Shown here: positions 44,599-53,546 of the stretch, piece after piece | How positions within the stretch are numbered: the first letter of the stretch is position 1 | How the letters are laid out: every line of letters begins with the position of its first letter | Source of the DNA: SAR116 cluster bacterium AG-321-A13 | GTDB lineage: Bacteria > Pseudomonadota > Alphaproteobacteria > Puniceispirillales > Marisalimonadaceae | Length of the DNA stretch: 64,000 nucleotides | Direction: 5' to 3' | NCBI GenBank assembly: GCA_003283875.1 | Contig: QBXD01000002.1 | Coordinates: 27,008 to 91,007 of the forward strand | Made by a program: the position numbers and the translations under genes | Notes under the pieces: model-generated | Database searches by the model: none | What the model saw: only the letters and a program-made list of their open reading frames with translations | What the model was told of the DNA's origin: nothing

Positions 44599-46161
44599 TT
44601 AGCTTCTTTGAAACATTGCTAACATCCGTTTAGTAACCATAAATCCTCCAACAATATTAATTGTTGCGATAAAAATAGAGACTAATGCTAAGATACTAAC
44701 AATATCATTATCAGTTTTCATCTGCAATAAAGCACCAATTATAATAATACTTGAAATAGCGTTTGTTACTGCCATAAGAGGTGTATGAAGAGAATGTGAA
44801 ACATTCCAAATGACTTGATAACCTACAAAACATGATAATATAAAAACTATAAAATGTTGCATAAAATCAGCAGGTGCGTAAATGCCCATAAACCAAGTTA
44901 TTAAAGCTCCGATAATTAAAAGCACGACCTGTAATTTACCAGCTTTCTTTTCAGCATCTATTTTATCCTTAGTAATTTCTTCAACAGTTTTTTGTTTTGT
45001 ATTCTTACTAGTATGTTTTGCTATAGCGTCTATTTTTGGCTTTGGAGGAGGGAAAGTTATCTCTCCATTATGAAGTACAGTTGCGCCTCTTATTACATCA
45101 TCTTCCATATTAGTAATTGGAACACCATTCTTTTCAGGTGTTAAATCATCAATCATATGCCGAATGTTTGTTGAATATAAATTTGATGACTGCGTAGCCA
45201 TTCTACTTGGTAAATCTGTATACCCAATCACTCTCACTTTATTCTTTGTCTCCACCATTTTATCAGGTTTTGTTACATCACAGTTTCCGCCTTGTTCAGC
45301 GGCTAAATCAACTATAACAGAACCTGGTTTCATCAAGTCTACCATTTCCTTAGGCCAAAGTTTTGGTGCAGGCATTCCAGGGATAAGAGCTGTAGTGATT
45401 ACTATGTCAATCTCAGGAGCTTGTTCTCTAAATAACTCCATTTCTTTTTTAATAAATTCTTTGGAGGCAGGCTTTGCATAACCATCATCACCAGTACCGT
45501 CGGATTTAAAATCAAGCATTAGGAATTCTGCTCCCATTGATTCGATTTGTTCTGCAACTTCTGGTCTTACATCAAATGCTCTAACAATAGCACCCATGGA
45601 CTGAGCAGTCCCAATTGCTGCAAGTCCTGCAACTCCAGCCCCTATTACAAGTATTTTAGCAGGAGGAACCTTTCCAGCAGCAGTAATTTGTCCAGTGAAA
45701 AATCTTCCAAATTGGTTTCCGGCTTCAATTATCGCTCTGTATCCTGCAATATTAGCCATTGAAGATAAGGCATCCATTTTTTGAGCTCTGCTTATACGGG
45801 GAATCATATCCATAGCTTGAACTGTTACCTTTTTCTTTTTTAAATTTTCAAGTAAAGGTTTGTTTTGTCCAGGCCAAATAAAACTTATGATATGCTGATT
45901 TACTTTAACTTTTGTAAGCTCTGTCTTTTCAGGCCCTCTTACTTTTAATATAATATCTGACTCTTTCCAAAGTTGGTCAGCATTTTTAACAATTTTGACC
46001 CCAGCGTCTTTAAAGTCTTTATCTGAAAAATTAGCATTTATACCAGCGTTAGATTCTAAAATGCATTTATAACCTAATTTTTGAAGTTGCTTTGCACTTT
46101 CAGGTGTCATAGCAACTCTGTTTTCACCTTTAAAAATTTCTTTTGGACTTCCAATGATCAT
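44599..46161 (-). CDS. pntA: NAD(P) transhydrogenase subunit alpha, fused single-chain type
   Basis: A 520-residue protein combining the NAD-binding domain I and the membrane segment of domain II in one chain; many alphaproteobacteria split these into PntAA and PntAB. The dinucleotide fold is V-I-G-A-G-V-A-G-L-A-A-I-G-T-A near residue 174; the four C-terminal helices begin after a charged linker (E-E-I-T-K-D-K-I-D-A). The start ATG 46161 has GAGGA upstream; an ATG at 46176 overlaps that site. First gene of the pntA-pntB pair. Confidence 0.94.
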   Translation of the reverse strand: MIIGSPKEIFKGENRVAMTPESAKQLQKLGYKCILESNAGINANFSDKDFKDAGVKIVKNADQLWKESDIILKVRGPEKTELTKVKVNQHIISFIWPGQNKPLLENLKKKKVTVQAMDMIPRISRAQKMDALSSMANIAGYRAIIEAGNQFGRFFTGQITAAGKVPPAKILVIGAGVAGLAAIGTAQSMGAIVRAFDVRPEVAEQIESMGAEFLMLDFKSDGTGDDGYAKPASKEFIKKEMELFREQAPEIDIVITTALIPGMPAPKLWPKEMVDLMKPGSVIVDLAAEQGGNCDVTKPDKMVETKNKVRVIGYTDLPSRMATQSSNLYSTNIRHMIDDLTPEKNGVPITNMEDDVIRGATVLHNGEITFPPPKPKIDAIAKHTSKNTKQKTVEEITKDKIDAEKKAGKLQVVLLIIGALITWFMGIYAPADFMQHFIVFILSCFVGYQVIWNVSHSLHTPLMAVTNAISSIIIIGALLQMKTDNDIVSILALVSIFIATINIVGGFMVTKRMLAMFQRS

Positions 46162-46232
46162 ATATAATGTCCTCATTACAATGTGTTGAATAATTTGTTA
46201 ATATTAAATTACAAAATATTCATAAAGTTTTA

Positions 46233-46266
46233 TAAAAAAAAACCGCAGTTAATATTTATGCGGTTT
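46233..46266 (-). terminator. intrinsic terminator after rpsU
   Basis: On the minus strand AAACCGCA pairs with TGCGGTTT across an 11-base loop and runs straight into more T residues. It sits 27 bases past the rpsU stop and before the pntA promoter region. Confidence 0.85.
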
Positions 46267-46292
46267 CGTAAGGTTATAGTATTACTTCTAGC

Positions 46293-46496
46293 CTAGTAAC
46301 CTTCTCTCTCTAATCTCTTCCTCATAAGTTTCCTAACCCTTCTGGTACTTTCAGCCATTTCTCGCGCTTTTCTTTCAGAAGGTTTTTCATAAGCTCTCCT
46401 GTTTTTCATTTCTCTGAACATACCCTCTCTTTGCATTTTCTTCTTTAATACTCTAAGAGCTTGGTCAACATTATTGTCACGGACAGAAACGTACAT
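46293..46496 (-). CDS. rpsU: 30S ribosomal protein bS21
   Basis: A 67-residue, highly basic ribosomal protein opening [21 protein letters not shown], with [19 protein letters not shown], the diagnostic bS21 pattern. I start at ATG 46496; the upstream TTG at 46511 would add five residues not seen in the family. Located head-to-head with coq9, an arrangement I recall in other alphaproteobacteria. It ends with its own terminator. Confidence 0.95.
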   Translation of the reverse strand: MYVSVRDNNVDQALRVLKKKMQREGMFREMKNRRAYEKPSERKAREMAESTRRVRKLMRKRLEREGY

Positions 46497-46650
46497 ATTT
46501 GAAACTTTCAATTATTATAATTAAAAATAGCGAAATACCATATTATATAAGGTTATGGCAAGTGTTTTAAATATTATTAATCATTATATTTATATTCAAT
46601 TGGTCCGATGTATGCGATAAGTAAATATGTGTCTCTTAATTTAGGTAGTA

Positions 46651-47385
46651 ATGTGCATGATAAAAAAACAAATAGATAATACTCAATTAAAAATTGACTT
46701 AATCAAAGCAATGATCCCACATGTTCCCTTTGATGGATGGAGTTTTGAAGCCTTAGAACAAGGAGCGATTGATATAGACTTTGAACAAGAAAAAAATATT
46801 GATGTTCGTACGGATATTTACAAAGATTTATTCAAAAATGGTTCTATTGATTTCATAGATATTTTTTCAGAAATGATAGATATGGAAGTAAAAAACAACT
46901 ACCAATTGATAGAACCCAAACCAGAAAGAGTCCCAGAAAAAGTAAAAAAAATTATTTTGATGAGACTTTCACTTTGCCAAAAATATAAAGAGGCTGTTAG
47001 ATCATCATTACCACTGACTGCACTTCCTAAAAATTCAAGAAAATCGATAAATATACTTTATAAAACTTGCAACAGTATCTGGAGAATGGTGGGAGATAAG
47101 TCTACAGACTTCTCTTTTTATACTAAAAGGTTTTCATTAGCAGCTGTATATTCATCTACTCTACTTTTTTGGTTAAATGACACATCTAGTGATCAACAAG
47201 AGACATCGTTTTTTTTAGACAGAAGGTTAAATGATATAAGTAAAATACCCAATTTAAAAAAACCTTTTTCTTTTATTAAAAAAGTTTCAGATAATGTTAA
47301 TAAAACAAAAAGTACTCTGAAAATAAAATCTATTTTTGAGGTTTTAAAGAAATTAAACCAAATAAAAAATTCTAGTTTTAGCTAA
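46651..47385 (+). CDS. coq9: COQ9-family ubiquinone biosynthesis protein
   Basis: A 244-residue helical lipid-binding protein. The N-terminus carries I-P-H-V-P-F-D-G-W-S-F-E-A-L, the conserved COQ9 opening, and the S-T-L-L-F-W-L-N-D-T-S segment near residue 170 fits the C-terminal conserved strip before the amphipathic helix. In eukaryotes COQ9 presents substrate to COQ7; a coq7 gene is encoded at 6096 in this window. Starts available are ATG 46651 and ATG 46657. The C-terminus is lysine-rich. Confidence 0.85.
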   Translation: MCMIKKQIDNTQLKIDLIKAMIPHVPFDGWSFEALEQGAIDIDFEQEKNIDVRTDIYKDLFKNGSIDFIDIFSEMIDMEVKNNYQLIEPKPERVPEKVKKIILMRLSLCQKYKEAVRSSLPLTALPKNSRKSINILYKTCNSIWRMVGDKSTDFSFYTKRFSLAAVYSSTLLFWLNDTSSDQQETSFFLDRRLNDISKIPNLKKPFSFIKKVSDNVNKTKSTLKIKSIFEVLKKLNQIKNSSFS

Positions 47386-47411
47386 ATAATATAATTTTCA
47401 ATTAAAGTATA

Positions 47412-48332
47412 ATGCCAATTAAAATACACGATAATTTACCTGCAAGAGAATTACTTCTAAATGAAGTTGTTGATGTAATTAATAGTAGTAGTGCTGAAAA
47501 GCAAGATATCAGACCTTTAAAGTTTTTATTATTAAACTTGATGCCAAAAAAACTTCAAACTGAAGTTCAATTTGCACGACTTCTTGGGGCATCTCCATTA
47601 CAAATAGAACTTACTTTAATGACTACAGAATCTTATATCCCTAAAAATACAAAAAAAGAGCATTTAATTGAATTTTATAAGACTTTGGATGATATCAAAC
47701 ATAATTTTTATGATGTTTTAATAATCACTGGTGCACCAGTTGAGACTGTTCCATTCGAGAAAGTAAAGTATTGGCAAGAATTAAAAGATATTATTTTATG
47801 GTCATCAACCAATGTTTTCAGAAAAATTGGAATTTGTTGGGGGGCCCAAGCTTTATTGAAAATACTTCATAATATTGATAAACACTCAATGAAAGAAAAA
47901 CTATTTGGAGTATTTGATCATAATTTAAATCAAGAAAATCAATATAGGCTTCTGCAAGGTTTTATAAATAGATTTCCAATGCCAGTATCGCGTTATACTG
48001 AAAATAGAGAACATGAAATTGTTAGTTCTGGGCTAGAAATTTTAGCTTTTTCTCAAAATTCAGGAATAGGCATGGTCAGATGTCCCAAAACAAAAGATTT
48101 ATTCATCCTAAACCATTTAGAATATGATGCTGTTACGCTTAAAGAAGAGTTTTTTAGGGATAAACATGAGAATATACACACAGAAATCCCTGCGAACTAT
48201 TTTCCTAATGATGATACAACTAAGGACCCAATAAACAGGTGGCGACCTTATGCATTCTTGTTATTTACTAACTTTATAAATGAAGTTTATCAGGATGTAC
48301 CTTTTGATTATGTTACAAAGAATATTACATAA
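47412..48332 (+). CDS. metA: homoserine O-acyltransferase (MetA family), probably acetyl-CoA specific
   Basis: A 306-residue MetA/HTS-fold enzyme for methionine synthesis. The nucleophile is C142 in I-G-I-C-W-G-A-Q-A, with the catalytic histidine in N-H-L-E-Y-D near residue 236. Position 111 is glutamate (G-A-P-V-E-T-V-P-F). From published work on Bacillus and E. coli MetA, glutamate there selects acetyl-CoA and glycine selects succinyl-CoA, so O-acetylhomoserine is the likely product. No SAM riboswitch is seen in the 26-base gap after coq9. It ends overlapping purK by eight bases. Confidence 0.9.
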   Translation: MPIKIHDNLPARELLLNEVVDVINSSSAEKQDIRPLKFLLLNLMPKKLQTEVQFARLLGASPLQIELTLMTTESYIPKNTKKEHLIEFYKTLDDIKHNFYDVLIITGAPVETVPFEKVKYWQELKDIILWSSTNVFRKIGICWGAQALLKILHNIDKHSMKEKLFGVFDHNLNQENQYRLLQGFINRFPMPVSRYTENREHEIVSSGLEILAFSQNSGIGMVRCPKTKDLFILNHLEYDAVTLKEEFFRDKHENIHTEIPANYFPNDDTTKDPINRWRPYAFLLFTNFINEVYQDVPFDYVTKNIT

Positions 48333-49413
48333 TTCTTTTATTATAATGTCCCATTTTTCTACCTGGCTTTATTTGTTTTTTATTATATAAATGTAATATG
48401 TAATCTTGGTTATTCATTATATTGCCAATATTTTTAACTTCTTCTCCAATTAAATTTGTCATTTCCCATTTTCCACTACATTCAACGTCCTTTACAGGTA
48501 AACCACATATCGTTCTAATTAAAATATCAAATTGACTATTATCACATCCGTCCATAGTCCAGTGAAATGAGTTATGAGGTCTTGGTGCTATTTCATTGAA
48601 AAGAATACTGCCATCTAAAAGTTCAAAGAGTTCAACAGCCAAAACGCCATAAAAGTTTAAATTTTGTGATAATGCTTTTGTTTTTAATCTTAAATCTTTT
48701 TCAATGATATTATCTATAATTGCTGGAGCAATAGTTTTATTTAAAATACCTTGTTTGTGGAAATTTTCTGATATTGGAAAAAAACCATCACTGTTGTCAA
48801 AGCTTTTAAAGTACATTATAGAAATTTCTCTTTTGAAATCTAGTTCTTCTTCTAAAACACACTCAACAGATCCTAAACTTTCCCACAATTCAAACAAATT
48901 TGAATTTTTGTTAATCCTTACTTGTCCTTTGCCGTCATAACCTAAGGAGTTGGTTTTTAATACACCTTTATTGCTCAGAGATATAGAGGCTGTTATTAAA
49001 TCGTCAGAGTTCTTAATCAAATACCATTTAGGTGTTTTAAAACCAGATTTAACAGCCATTTCCTTTTCTTTTGAACGTATTTGCGCACACCTGAGTACAA
49101 TACTGCTGGGAATTACTTTGGTTTTACTAGCTAATAACTCAAGGGATTTAGAGGGGATATTTTCAAATTCTGAAGTTGCACATACGACATTATTTGAAAA
49201 TTCTACTAGTTTGTCAAAGTCGTTCCACTCGCCATAGGTTACTTTACTAACAACTGACTCAGCAGGATTATCGCCTTTGGGACAATATAAATGAGTTTTG
49301 TATCCAGCTCTTTTTGCAGATAAGGCGATCATTTTACCTAATTGCCCACCCCCAAGAATACCAATTATATTTTCATCTACAGGTAATATTGGAAGATCAG
49401 TGTTATTAGTCAT
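48325..49413 (-). CDS. purK: N5-carboxyaminoimidazole ribonucleotide synthase
   Basis: A 362-residue ATP-grasp enzyme of purine synthesis, carboxylating AIR with bicarbonate. Features are the opening [12 protein letters not shown] near residue 17, [13 protein letters not shown] near 150, [11 protein letters not shown], and [14 protein letters not shown] near 272. It overlaps the upstream purE by eight bases, the standard purE-purK pair. Confidence 0.95.
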   Translation of the reverse strand: MTNNTDLPILPVDENIIGILGGGQLGKMIALSAKRAGYKTHLYCPKGDNPAESVVSKVTYGEWNDFDKLVEFSNNVVCATSEFENIPSKSLELLASKTKVIPSSIVLRCAQIRSKEKEMAVKSGFKTPKWYLIKNSDDLITASISLSNKGVLKTNSLGYDGKGQVRINKNSNLFELWESLGSVECVLEEELDFKREISIMYFKSFDNSDGFFPISENFHKQGILNKTIAPAIIDNIIEKDLRLKTKALSQNLNFYGVLAVELFELLDGSILFNEIAPRPHNSFHWTMDGCDNSQFDILIRTICGLPVKDVECSGKWEMTNLIGEEVKNIGNIMNNQDYILHLYNKKQIKPGRKMGHYNKRIM

Positions 49414-49909
49414 TTTTTTTAGGATTTTCTGGCACTTTATTAGTTTGATTAGAAAGCCATTTTTTTAACATAATACTGATATTTTCATTAGATAAGCTTA
49501 AAATTTTAGCAGCATAAATAGCAGCGTTAATAGCGCCAGCCTTCCCTATAGACATAGTTGCTACGGGAACACCAGCCGGCATTTGCACTATAGAAAGAAG
49601 ACTATCTATTCCGTTTAAAGCTGAACTTTGAATAGGAACACCTATCACAGGTAAATTTGAATGAGAAGCAATCATGCCGGGTAAATGTGCAGCACCACCA
49701 GCACCGGCAATTATAACTTGGATAGAAGTATTTTCAGCATGTATTGCAAAATCATGCATTCTATCAGGAGTTCTATGGGCAGATATGATTTTGGCCACAA
49801 ATGGAATTTTTAACTGGTTCAATGTCTGTTCTGAGAATTTCATAGTTTCCCAGTCACTTTGACTGCCCATTATCAGAGCGGCAATAGGTTTTCCATTGAT
49901 TTGTTCCAT
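49406..49909 (-). CDS. purE: N5-carboxyaminoimidazole ribonucleotide mutase
   Basis: A 167-residue class I PurE. The phosphate-binding G-S-Q-S-D-W-E-T-M (residue 15-23), I-I-S-A-H-R-T-P with the catalytic histidine near 45, and [14 protein letters not shown] are all present, as is the P-V-I-G-V-P-I-Q-S loop. Partner of PurK. The 70-base gap to trcR upstream holds an 8-bp hairpin. Confidence 0.96.
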   Translation of the reverse strand: MEQINGKPIAALIMGSQSDWETMKFSEQTLNQLKIPFVAKIISAHRTPDRMHDFAIHAENTSIQVIIAGAGGAAHLPGMIASHSNLPVIGVPIQSSALNGIDSLLSIVQMPAGVPVATMSIGKAGAINAAIYAAKILSLSNENISIMLKKWLSNQTNKVPENPKKND

Positions 49910-49961
49910 ATTAAAACTCTTAATAGGTTAATATTACTACATAAATTTATTTACAAATTAT

Positions 49962-49980
49962 ATCTACTTTTTAAGTAGAT
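49962..49980 (-). terminator. weak hairpin after the trcR gene
   Basis: ATCTACTT and AAGTAGAT flank a three-base loop and the stem begins at the trcR stop codon. Only a short AT-rich tail follows, so it may be a weak terminator or an mRNA 3' stabiliser rather than a strong stop. Confidence 0.45.
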
Positions 49981-50525
49981 TAATTTTCATCACTATTAGT
50001 CTCTATTGATCCACCAGCTTTAATAATAGCATTCTCAAGATCGTCTTGAGTGCACAAACTTAATAAAACAGGGTGTTTAGCAGTAATATTCGAAATATTC
50101 CAGTGGCTTCTAGTACGAATTTTTTCAATAGTATCTTTTGTTGTGCCGATTAATTTTGATATTTGATTATTTTTCACTTCAGGGTGATTTTTGACAATCC
50201 AAGCGATGGCATCAGGTTTATCTCCTCTTCTTGCTAAAGGGATATACTTAGGGCCTTTATTTTTATTTTTATTCTCTGGTAGTGAAGAAGCAGATTTTTT
50301 AAGAGATAGTGTAGTATCGTTACAGCAATTATCAATTTCTTCTTGGGTAAGTTGACCATTAAGTATAGGGTCAAAGCCTAAAATACCCTGACCAACATCA
50401 CCATCTGCAATAGCTTGAACTTCAAGTACGTGAAGATTACAAAACTCAGAGATTTGTTCAAAGGTTAATGTTGTATTGTCAATTAACCATACTGCTGTCG
50501 CTTTTGGCATAAGTAATGAGGACAT
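49980..50525 (-). CDS. trcR: DUF1013 family regulator (TrcR-like cell-cycle transcription regulator)
   Basis: A 181-residue protein of the DUF1013 family, found almost only in alphaproteobacteria. The opening M-P-K-A-T-A-V-W-L-I-D-N-T-T-L-T-F-E-Q-I and the helix-turn-helix-like W-I-V-K-N-H-P-E-V-K-N-N-Q-I-S-K-L-I-G-T are characteristic; C-N-L-H-V-L-E-V-Q-A-I-A-D-G-D is also conserved. From family knowledge it acts as a transcription regulator linked to the cell cycle. GGAG stands before ATG 50525; ATG 50510 (MPKAT) is an alternative start. Monocistronic by spacing. Confidence 0.9.
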   Translation of the reverse strand: MSSLLMPKATAVWLIDNTTLTFEQISEFCNLHVLEVQAIADGDVGQGILGFDPILNGQLTQEEIDNCCNDTTLSLKKSASSLPENKNKNKGPKYIPLARRGDKPDAIAWIVKNHPEVKNNQISKLIGTTKDTIEKIRTRSHWNISNITAKHPVLLSLCTQDDLENAIIKAGGSIETNSDEN

Positions 50526-50689
50526 TTTTTAAACTCCAATTAACCTTATTTAAACATTTTATAAGAATAAGATTATTACATACAATAGCATTACATTATA
50601 TTTTGTATCACTATACTTATTAAACTTATTAATTCCATGAAACATTTAAATAATTAAGTTGAAACATTTAGTTTGTCAATCTAAGAAGT

Positions 50690-51598
50690 TTAGATTTTTT
50701 TGGGAAGGGGGAGCATGTATTTCGGAAAATTAATTTTAATTTTCTCGTTTAAAAAATCACCCTCTAATGCTTTGTCCTTCTCAAAACTATACAAATGAGA
50801 CAAGGTAATTTTGGCTATTCCATACCAAAGATCATCATCATTATTATATAATAAGGAAACTATCTCTCCAATTTCTTTACTATTTAAAAATATTTTTTTC
50901 TCATTAAGTTCAATCAGCTTCATATATGATAGCTTTTTGCTTTTATAAGTAACCGGAACATATTTTCTTTTAACTAAACCTTTCCATTTAATTCTTGCAT
51001 TCACTTCTTGACCTATGAAGCAACCTTTTTCAAAACTAATTCCACCTAACAAATCTAAATTAGTTTCTAAAGGAAGAGAGACATTTGTTTCTATTTCTTT
51101 TGAGCCCTCTAAAATACAGTTTTTATATCTTAATAAATCATACCAATTTATATTTTCATTATCATTCACATCGTCATTTTTAGACAGGTTCTTAACATAA
51201 ACTCTTTTGAGGTCTTCGTTAAAAAATCTTTTATCAATCAGAGCATATGTAGAATTCTCACTCTTAGTTGTTACTAAGACTTCACAACTTGTTTTTTCTA
51301 TTGAAACTTCTCTTCTTAAATTATACATATTTAGTTTTTTAATTAGTTGGTCTTGCTGGTCTTTATCATATTCGATATAAATTGATTTATCATATAAAGA
51401 ATTATCAATAATAATTGAACTTACTAACATATCAAATAATATTCTACCTTGGGGTGATAATAATGCACTTGGTAAAAGTTCTCTTGGTTTTAACTTGGTA
51501 ATATCAGATGTCAGAATGTTGTTTAAGAATTCAATGCTATTTTCACCTGAGACTTTTAAAACTTTTCTGTTTTTAAGATGAATCTTTTTATTTTCCAT
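50690..51598 (-). CDS. ygfZ: YgfZ/GcvT-domain folate-binding protein
   Basis: A 302-residue protein of the YgfZ group, which supports iron-sulfur enzymes and uses folate. Its hallmark K-G-C-F-I-G-Q-E-V-N-A-R is near residue 190-201, with the essential cysteine present. The N-terminal G-x-N-S-I-E-F-L-N-N-I-L-T-S-D and L-L-S-P-Q-G-R-I-L-F-D-M are typical. It lies six bases after leuA on the same strand and is probably read with it, a plausible link since the isopropylmalate isomerase downstream of LeuA needs an Fe-S cluster. Confidence 0.9.
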   Translation of the reverse strand: MENKKIHLKNRKVLKVSGENSIEFLNNILTSDITKLKPRELLPSALLSPQGRILFDMLVSSIIIDNSLYDKSIYIEYDKDQQDQLIKKLNMYNLRREVSIEKTSCEVLVTTKSENSTYALIDKRFFNEDLKRVYVKNLSKNDDVNDNENINWYDLLRYKNCILEGSKEIETNVSLPLETNLDLLGGISFEKGCFIGQEVNARIKWKGLVKRKYVPVTYKSKKLSYMKLIELNEKKIFLNSKEIGEIVSLLYNNDDDLWYGIAKITLSHLYSFEKDKALEGDFLNEKIKINFPKYMLPLPKKI

Positions 51599-51604
51599 AA
51601 TTAG

Positions 51605-53272
51605 TTAAGATTCAATTTTGTTAATTGCGCTTATAACAGCAATAATTGGCGCAACAGTTATGCTTGTATCAATTCCACATCCAAAAATAGAATTTTGTCC
51701 ATTATTAAATTTAAGTTCAACATATGCTGCTGATTCAGCTTTTGAAGTTGCACTTCTAGTGTTCTGACCAAAATCTTCTAATGTAAATTGCAAGTCAAAA
51801 TTCTCACGTACTCCATTTACAAACGCAGAAATAGGTCCATTACCTTGTGAAGAAAACTGAATAATTTCATTTTTATAACTAACTTTAGCATTAATTATCT
51901 CTAAGTTTGTTTCTCTATTAGCCCCTTCGACTTTAAAATCAATTAATTCAAATGGTTTTTTTACAATGAAGTTTTCATTAAAAGTTTGCCAAATTATATT
52001 ACTTGTAATCTCATTTCCACTCTTATCTGCAATTTTTTGAACATTGGCTGACAATTCTATTTCTGCACCTTTTGGCAATCTTATTTGATAATCCGTTTCT
52101 AACAACCAAGCAGTTCCACCTTTTCCAGACTGACTATTAACTCGTATTATAGCCTCATATGTTCGACCAATGTCAGCTGGATCAATAGGTAAGTATGGGA
52201 CAGCCCATTTCTCACTTTTAGAGTTTTCTATATTATCCATTCCTTTTCTTATAGCATCTTGATGACTGCCTGAAAATGCTGTATGCACTAGTGATCCCGC
52301 ATATGGATGTCTTTCATGAACTGGAAGCCTATTACAAAATTCTGCAGTTTCTATCAAATTATTTATTTTGCTAAAATCTAGATTTGGATTTATACCTTGG
52401 GTAAATAAGTTAAGCCCTAATGTTACCAAGTCAACGTTACCAGTACGCTCACCATTTCCAAATAAAGTTCCTTCAACTCTATCTGCACCTGCCATTAAGC
52501 CTAGTTCGGTTGCAGCTATAGCCGTACCCCGATCGTTATGAGGATGTAGTGATAAAATCACCCTTTTTCTTTCGCTAAAATTATTTCCCATCCACTCTAT
52601 TTGATCTGCATGAATATTTGGGGTGGACATTTCAACAGTAGCTGGAAGATTAATTATTACAGGCTTATCAACACTAGCTTGCCATACATCCAAAACATTT
52701 TCACAAACTTCTAAGGCGTATGGTAGTTCTGTTCCTGTAAAACTCTCAGGAGAATATTGTAATCTTATATTAGATGAAACTAATTGATGCAAATTATCGG
52801 CAATTATTTTAGCTCCATCAGTTGCTATTTTTTTAACACCTTCCATAGTCTCTTTGAAAACAACTTCTCTTTGTAAAGTACTTGTAGAATTGTAAAGATG
52901 GATAATTGCATTTTCGCACCCTTTTAGACTTTCTATAGTCTTAATAATTAGCGGTTTTCTTGATTGAGTAAGAACTTGCACGGTTACATCATCGGGTATG
53001 TGTCCTTCTATTATCAATTCTCTAACAAAATTAAAATCAGTATCAGATGCAGATGGGAAGCCTATTTCAATTTCTTTAAAGCCCATGTTGACTAATTGCT
53101 TAAACATGCGCATTTTTCTAATTGAATCCATAGGCTCAACTAGCGCCTGATTACCATCTCGTAAATCAACTGAGCACCAAGTAGGTGCTTTCGTTATTAT
53201 TTTATTAGGCCATTTCCTATTTGAAATTTGTATAGCAGGATACGGATTATATTTATTGTAGTTTTTATTCAT
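51605..53272 (-). CDS. leuA: 2-isopropylmalate synthase
   Basis: A 555-residue enzyme condensing 2-oxoisovalerate with acetyl-CoA, the first step of leucine synthesis. It belongs to the longer LeuA group: opening P-A-P/T-W-C-S-V-D-L-R-D-G-N-Q-A-L, metal motif S-L-H-P-H-N-D-R-G near residue 240, G-T-L-F-G-N-G-E-R-T-G-N-V-D near 270, and a C-terminal regulatory domain for leucine feedback. The gene is preceded by a 29-codon leader ORF with leucine codons and a terminator-like hairpin, pointing to control by leucine supply. Confidence 0.95.
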   Translation of the reverse strand: MNKNYNKYNPYPAIQISNRKWPNKIITKAPTWCSVDLRDGNQALVEPMDSIRKMRMFKQLVNMGFKEIEIGFPSASDTDFNFVRELIIEGHIPDDVTVQVLTQSRKPLIIKTIESLKGCENAIIHLYNSTSTLQREVVFKETMEGVKKIATDGAKIIADNLHQLVSSNIRLQYSPESFTGTELPYALEVCENVLDVWQASVDKPVIINLPATVEMSTPNIHADQIEWMGNNFSERKRVILSLHPHNDRGTAIAATELGLMAGADRVEGTLFGNGERTGNVDLVTLGLNLFTQGINPNLDFSKINNLIETAEFCNRLPVHERHPYAGSLVHTAFSGSHQDAIRKGMDNIENSKSEKWAVPYLPIDPADIGRTYEAIIRVNSQSGKGGTAWLLETDYQIRLPKGAEIELSANVQKIADKSGNEITSNIIWQTFNENFIVKKPFELIDFKVEGANRETNLEIINAKVSYKNEIIQFSSQGNGPISAFVNGVRENFDLQFTLEDFGQNTRSATSKAESAAYVELKFNNGQNSIFGCGIDTSITVAPIIAVISAINKIES

Positions 53273-53311
53273 AATTCTAGACCTTTATTATAAGCTCAAA
53301 ACTTGATTTAA

Positions 53312-53401
53312 TTATTTAACAAAAATTGACCCGAACTCCTTAGAGCACGGGTTTCTTAATAAATTAAGAACTTTTATAGGATTTGAATTATTATTTTTCA
53401 T
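53312..53401 (-). CDS. putative leuA leader peptide, 29 aa
   Basis: ATG at 53401 opens a 29-codon frame ending TAA at 53312, 39 bases before leuA. The middle reads I-K-V-L-N-L-L-R, so four of eight codons are Val or Leu; the remainder is N-P-C-S-K-E-F-G-S-I-F-V-K. There is no Shine-Dalgarno; a promoter at 53411-53440 would start the RNA zero to three bases before the ATG, so it may be translated leaderless. The Leu codons fall within a palindrome at 53353-53370 and just before a terminator-like hairpin at 53329-53352. It fits a leucine-sensing leader. The hairpin lies inside the ORF, which is unlike classic leaders. Confidence 0.6.
   Translation of the reverse strand: MKNNNSNPIKVLNLLRNPCSKEFGSIFVK
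53321..53352 (-). terminator. terminator-like hairpin (candidate attenuator) before leuA
   Basis: On the minus strand ACCCG, TG, CTC, a TAAG loop, GAG, TT and CGGGT form an 8-bp interrupted stem, followed after three bases by five T residues. It lies within the leader ORF and 49 bases or more upstream of leuA. A ribosome waiting on the Leu codons would cover the first arm and allow readthrough. Confidence 0.6.
53353..53370 (-). repeat. 18-bp palindrome spanning leader leucine codons
   Basis: TTCTTAAT, a two-base centre, and ATTAAGAA: perfect arms. In RNA this would fold with a four-base loop and seven pairs. It covers the leader's Leu-Asn-Leu-Leu codons and could be the pause hairpin or compete with the terminator stem. 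Confidence 0.5.
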
Positions 53402-53410
53402 AGTAAAAAG

Positions 53411-53440
53411 ACTTTATCAATTGTATAATTATTTAGTCAA
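53411..53440 (-). promoter_or_regulatory. candidate sigma-70-type promoter for the leuA leader
   Basis: Minus strand: TTGACT (53435-53440), an 18-base spacer and TAAAGT (53411-53416). The expected start of transcription falls at or up to three bases before the leader ATG at 53401. The -10 match is modest. Confidence 0.5.
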
Positions 53441-53546
53441 GTTCTAAGAAGTTTTTTAAAATTTTAACGTTGCCAAAAAGTATGTTTAAAACTACTTTGC
53501 AGTGAGATAATTAAGGTTAGAATTTATTTTGAATTGTAGGATTTTA

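Noticed and set aside
47386..47411. SAM riboswitch upstream of metA
   Set aside because: The gap is only 26 bases and AT-rich, too short for any known SAM-binding RNA; metA is read from the coq9 transcript or a promoter inside it.
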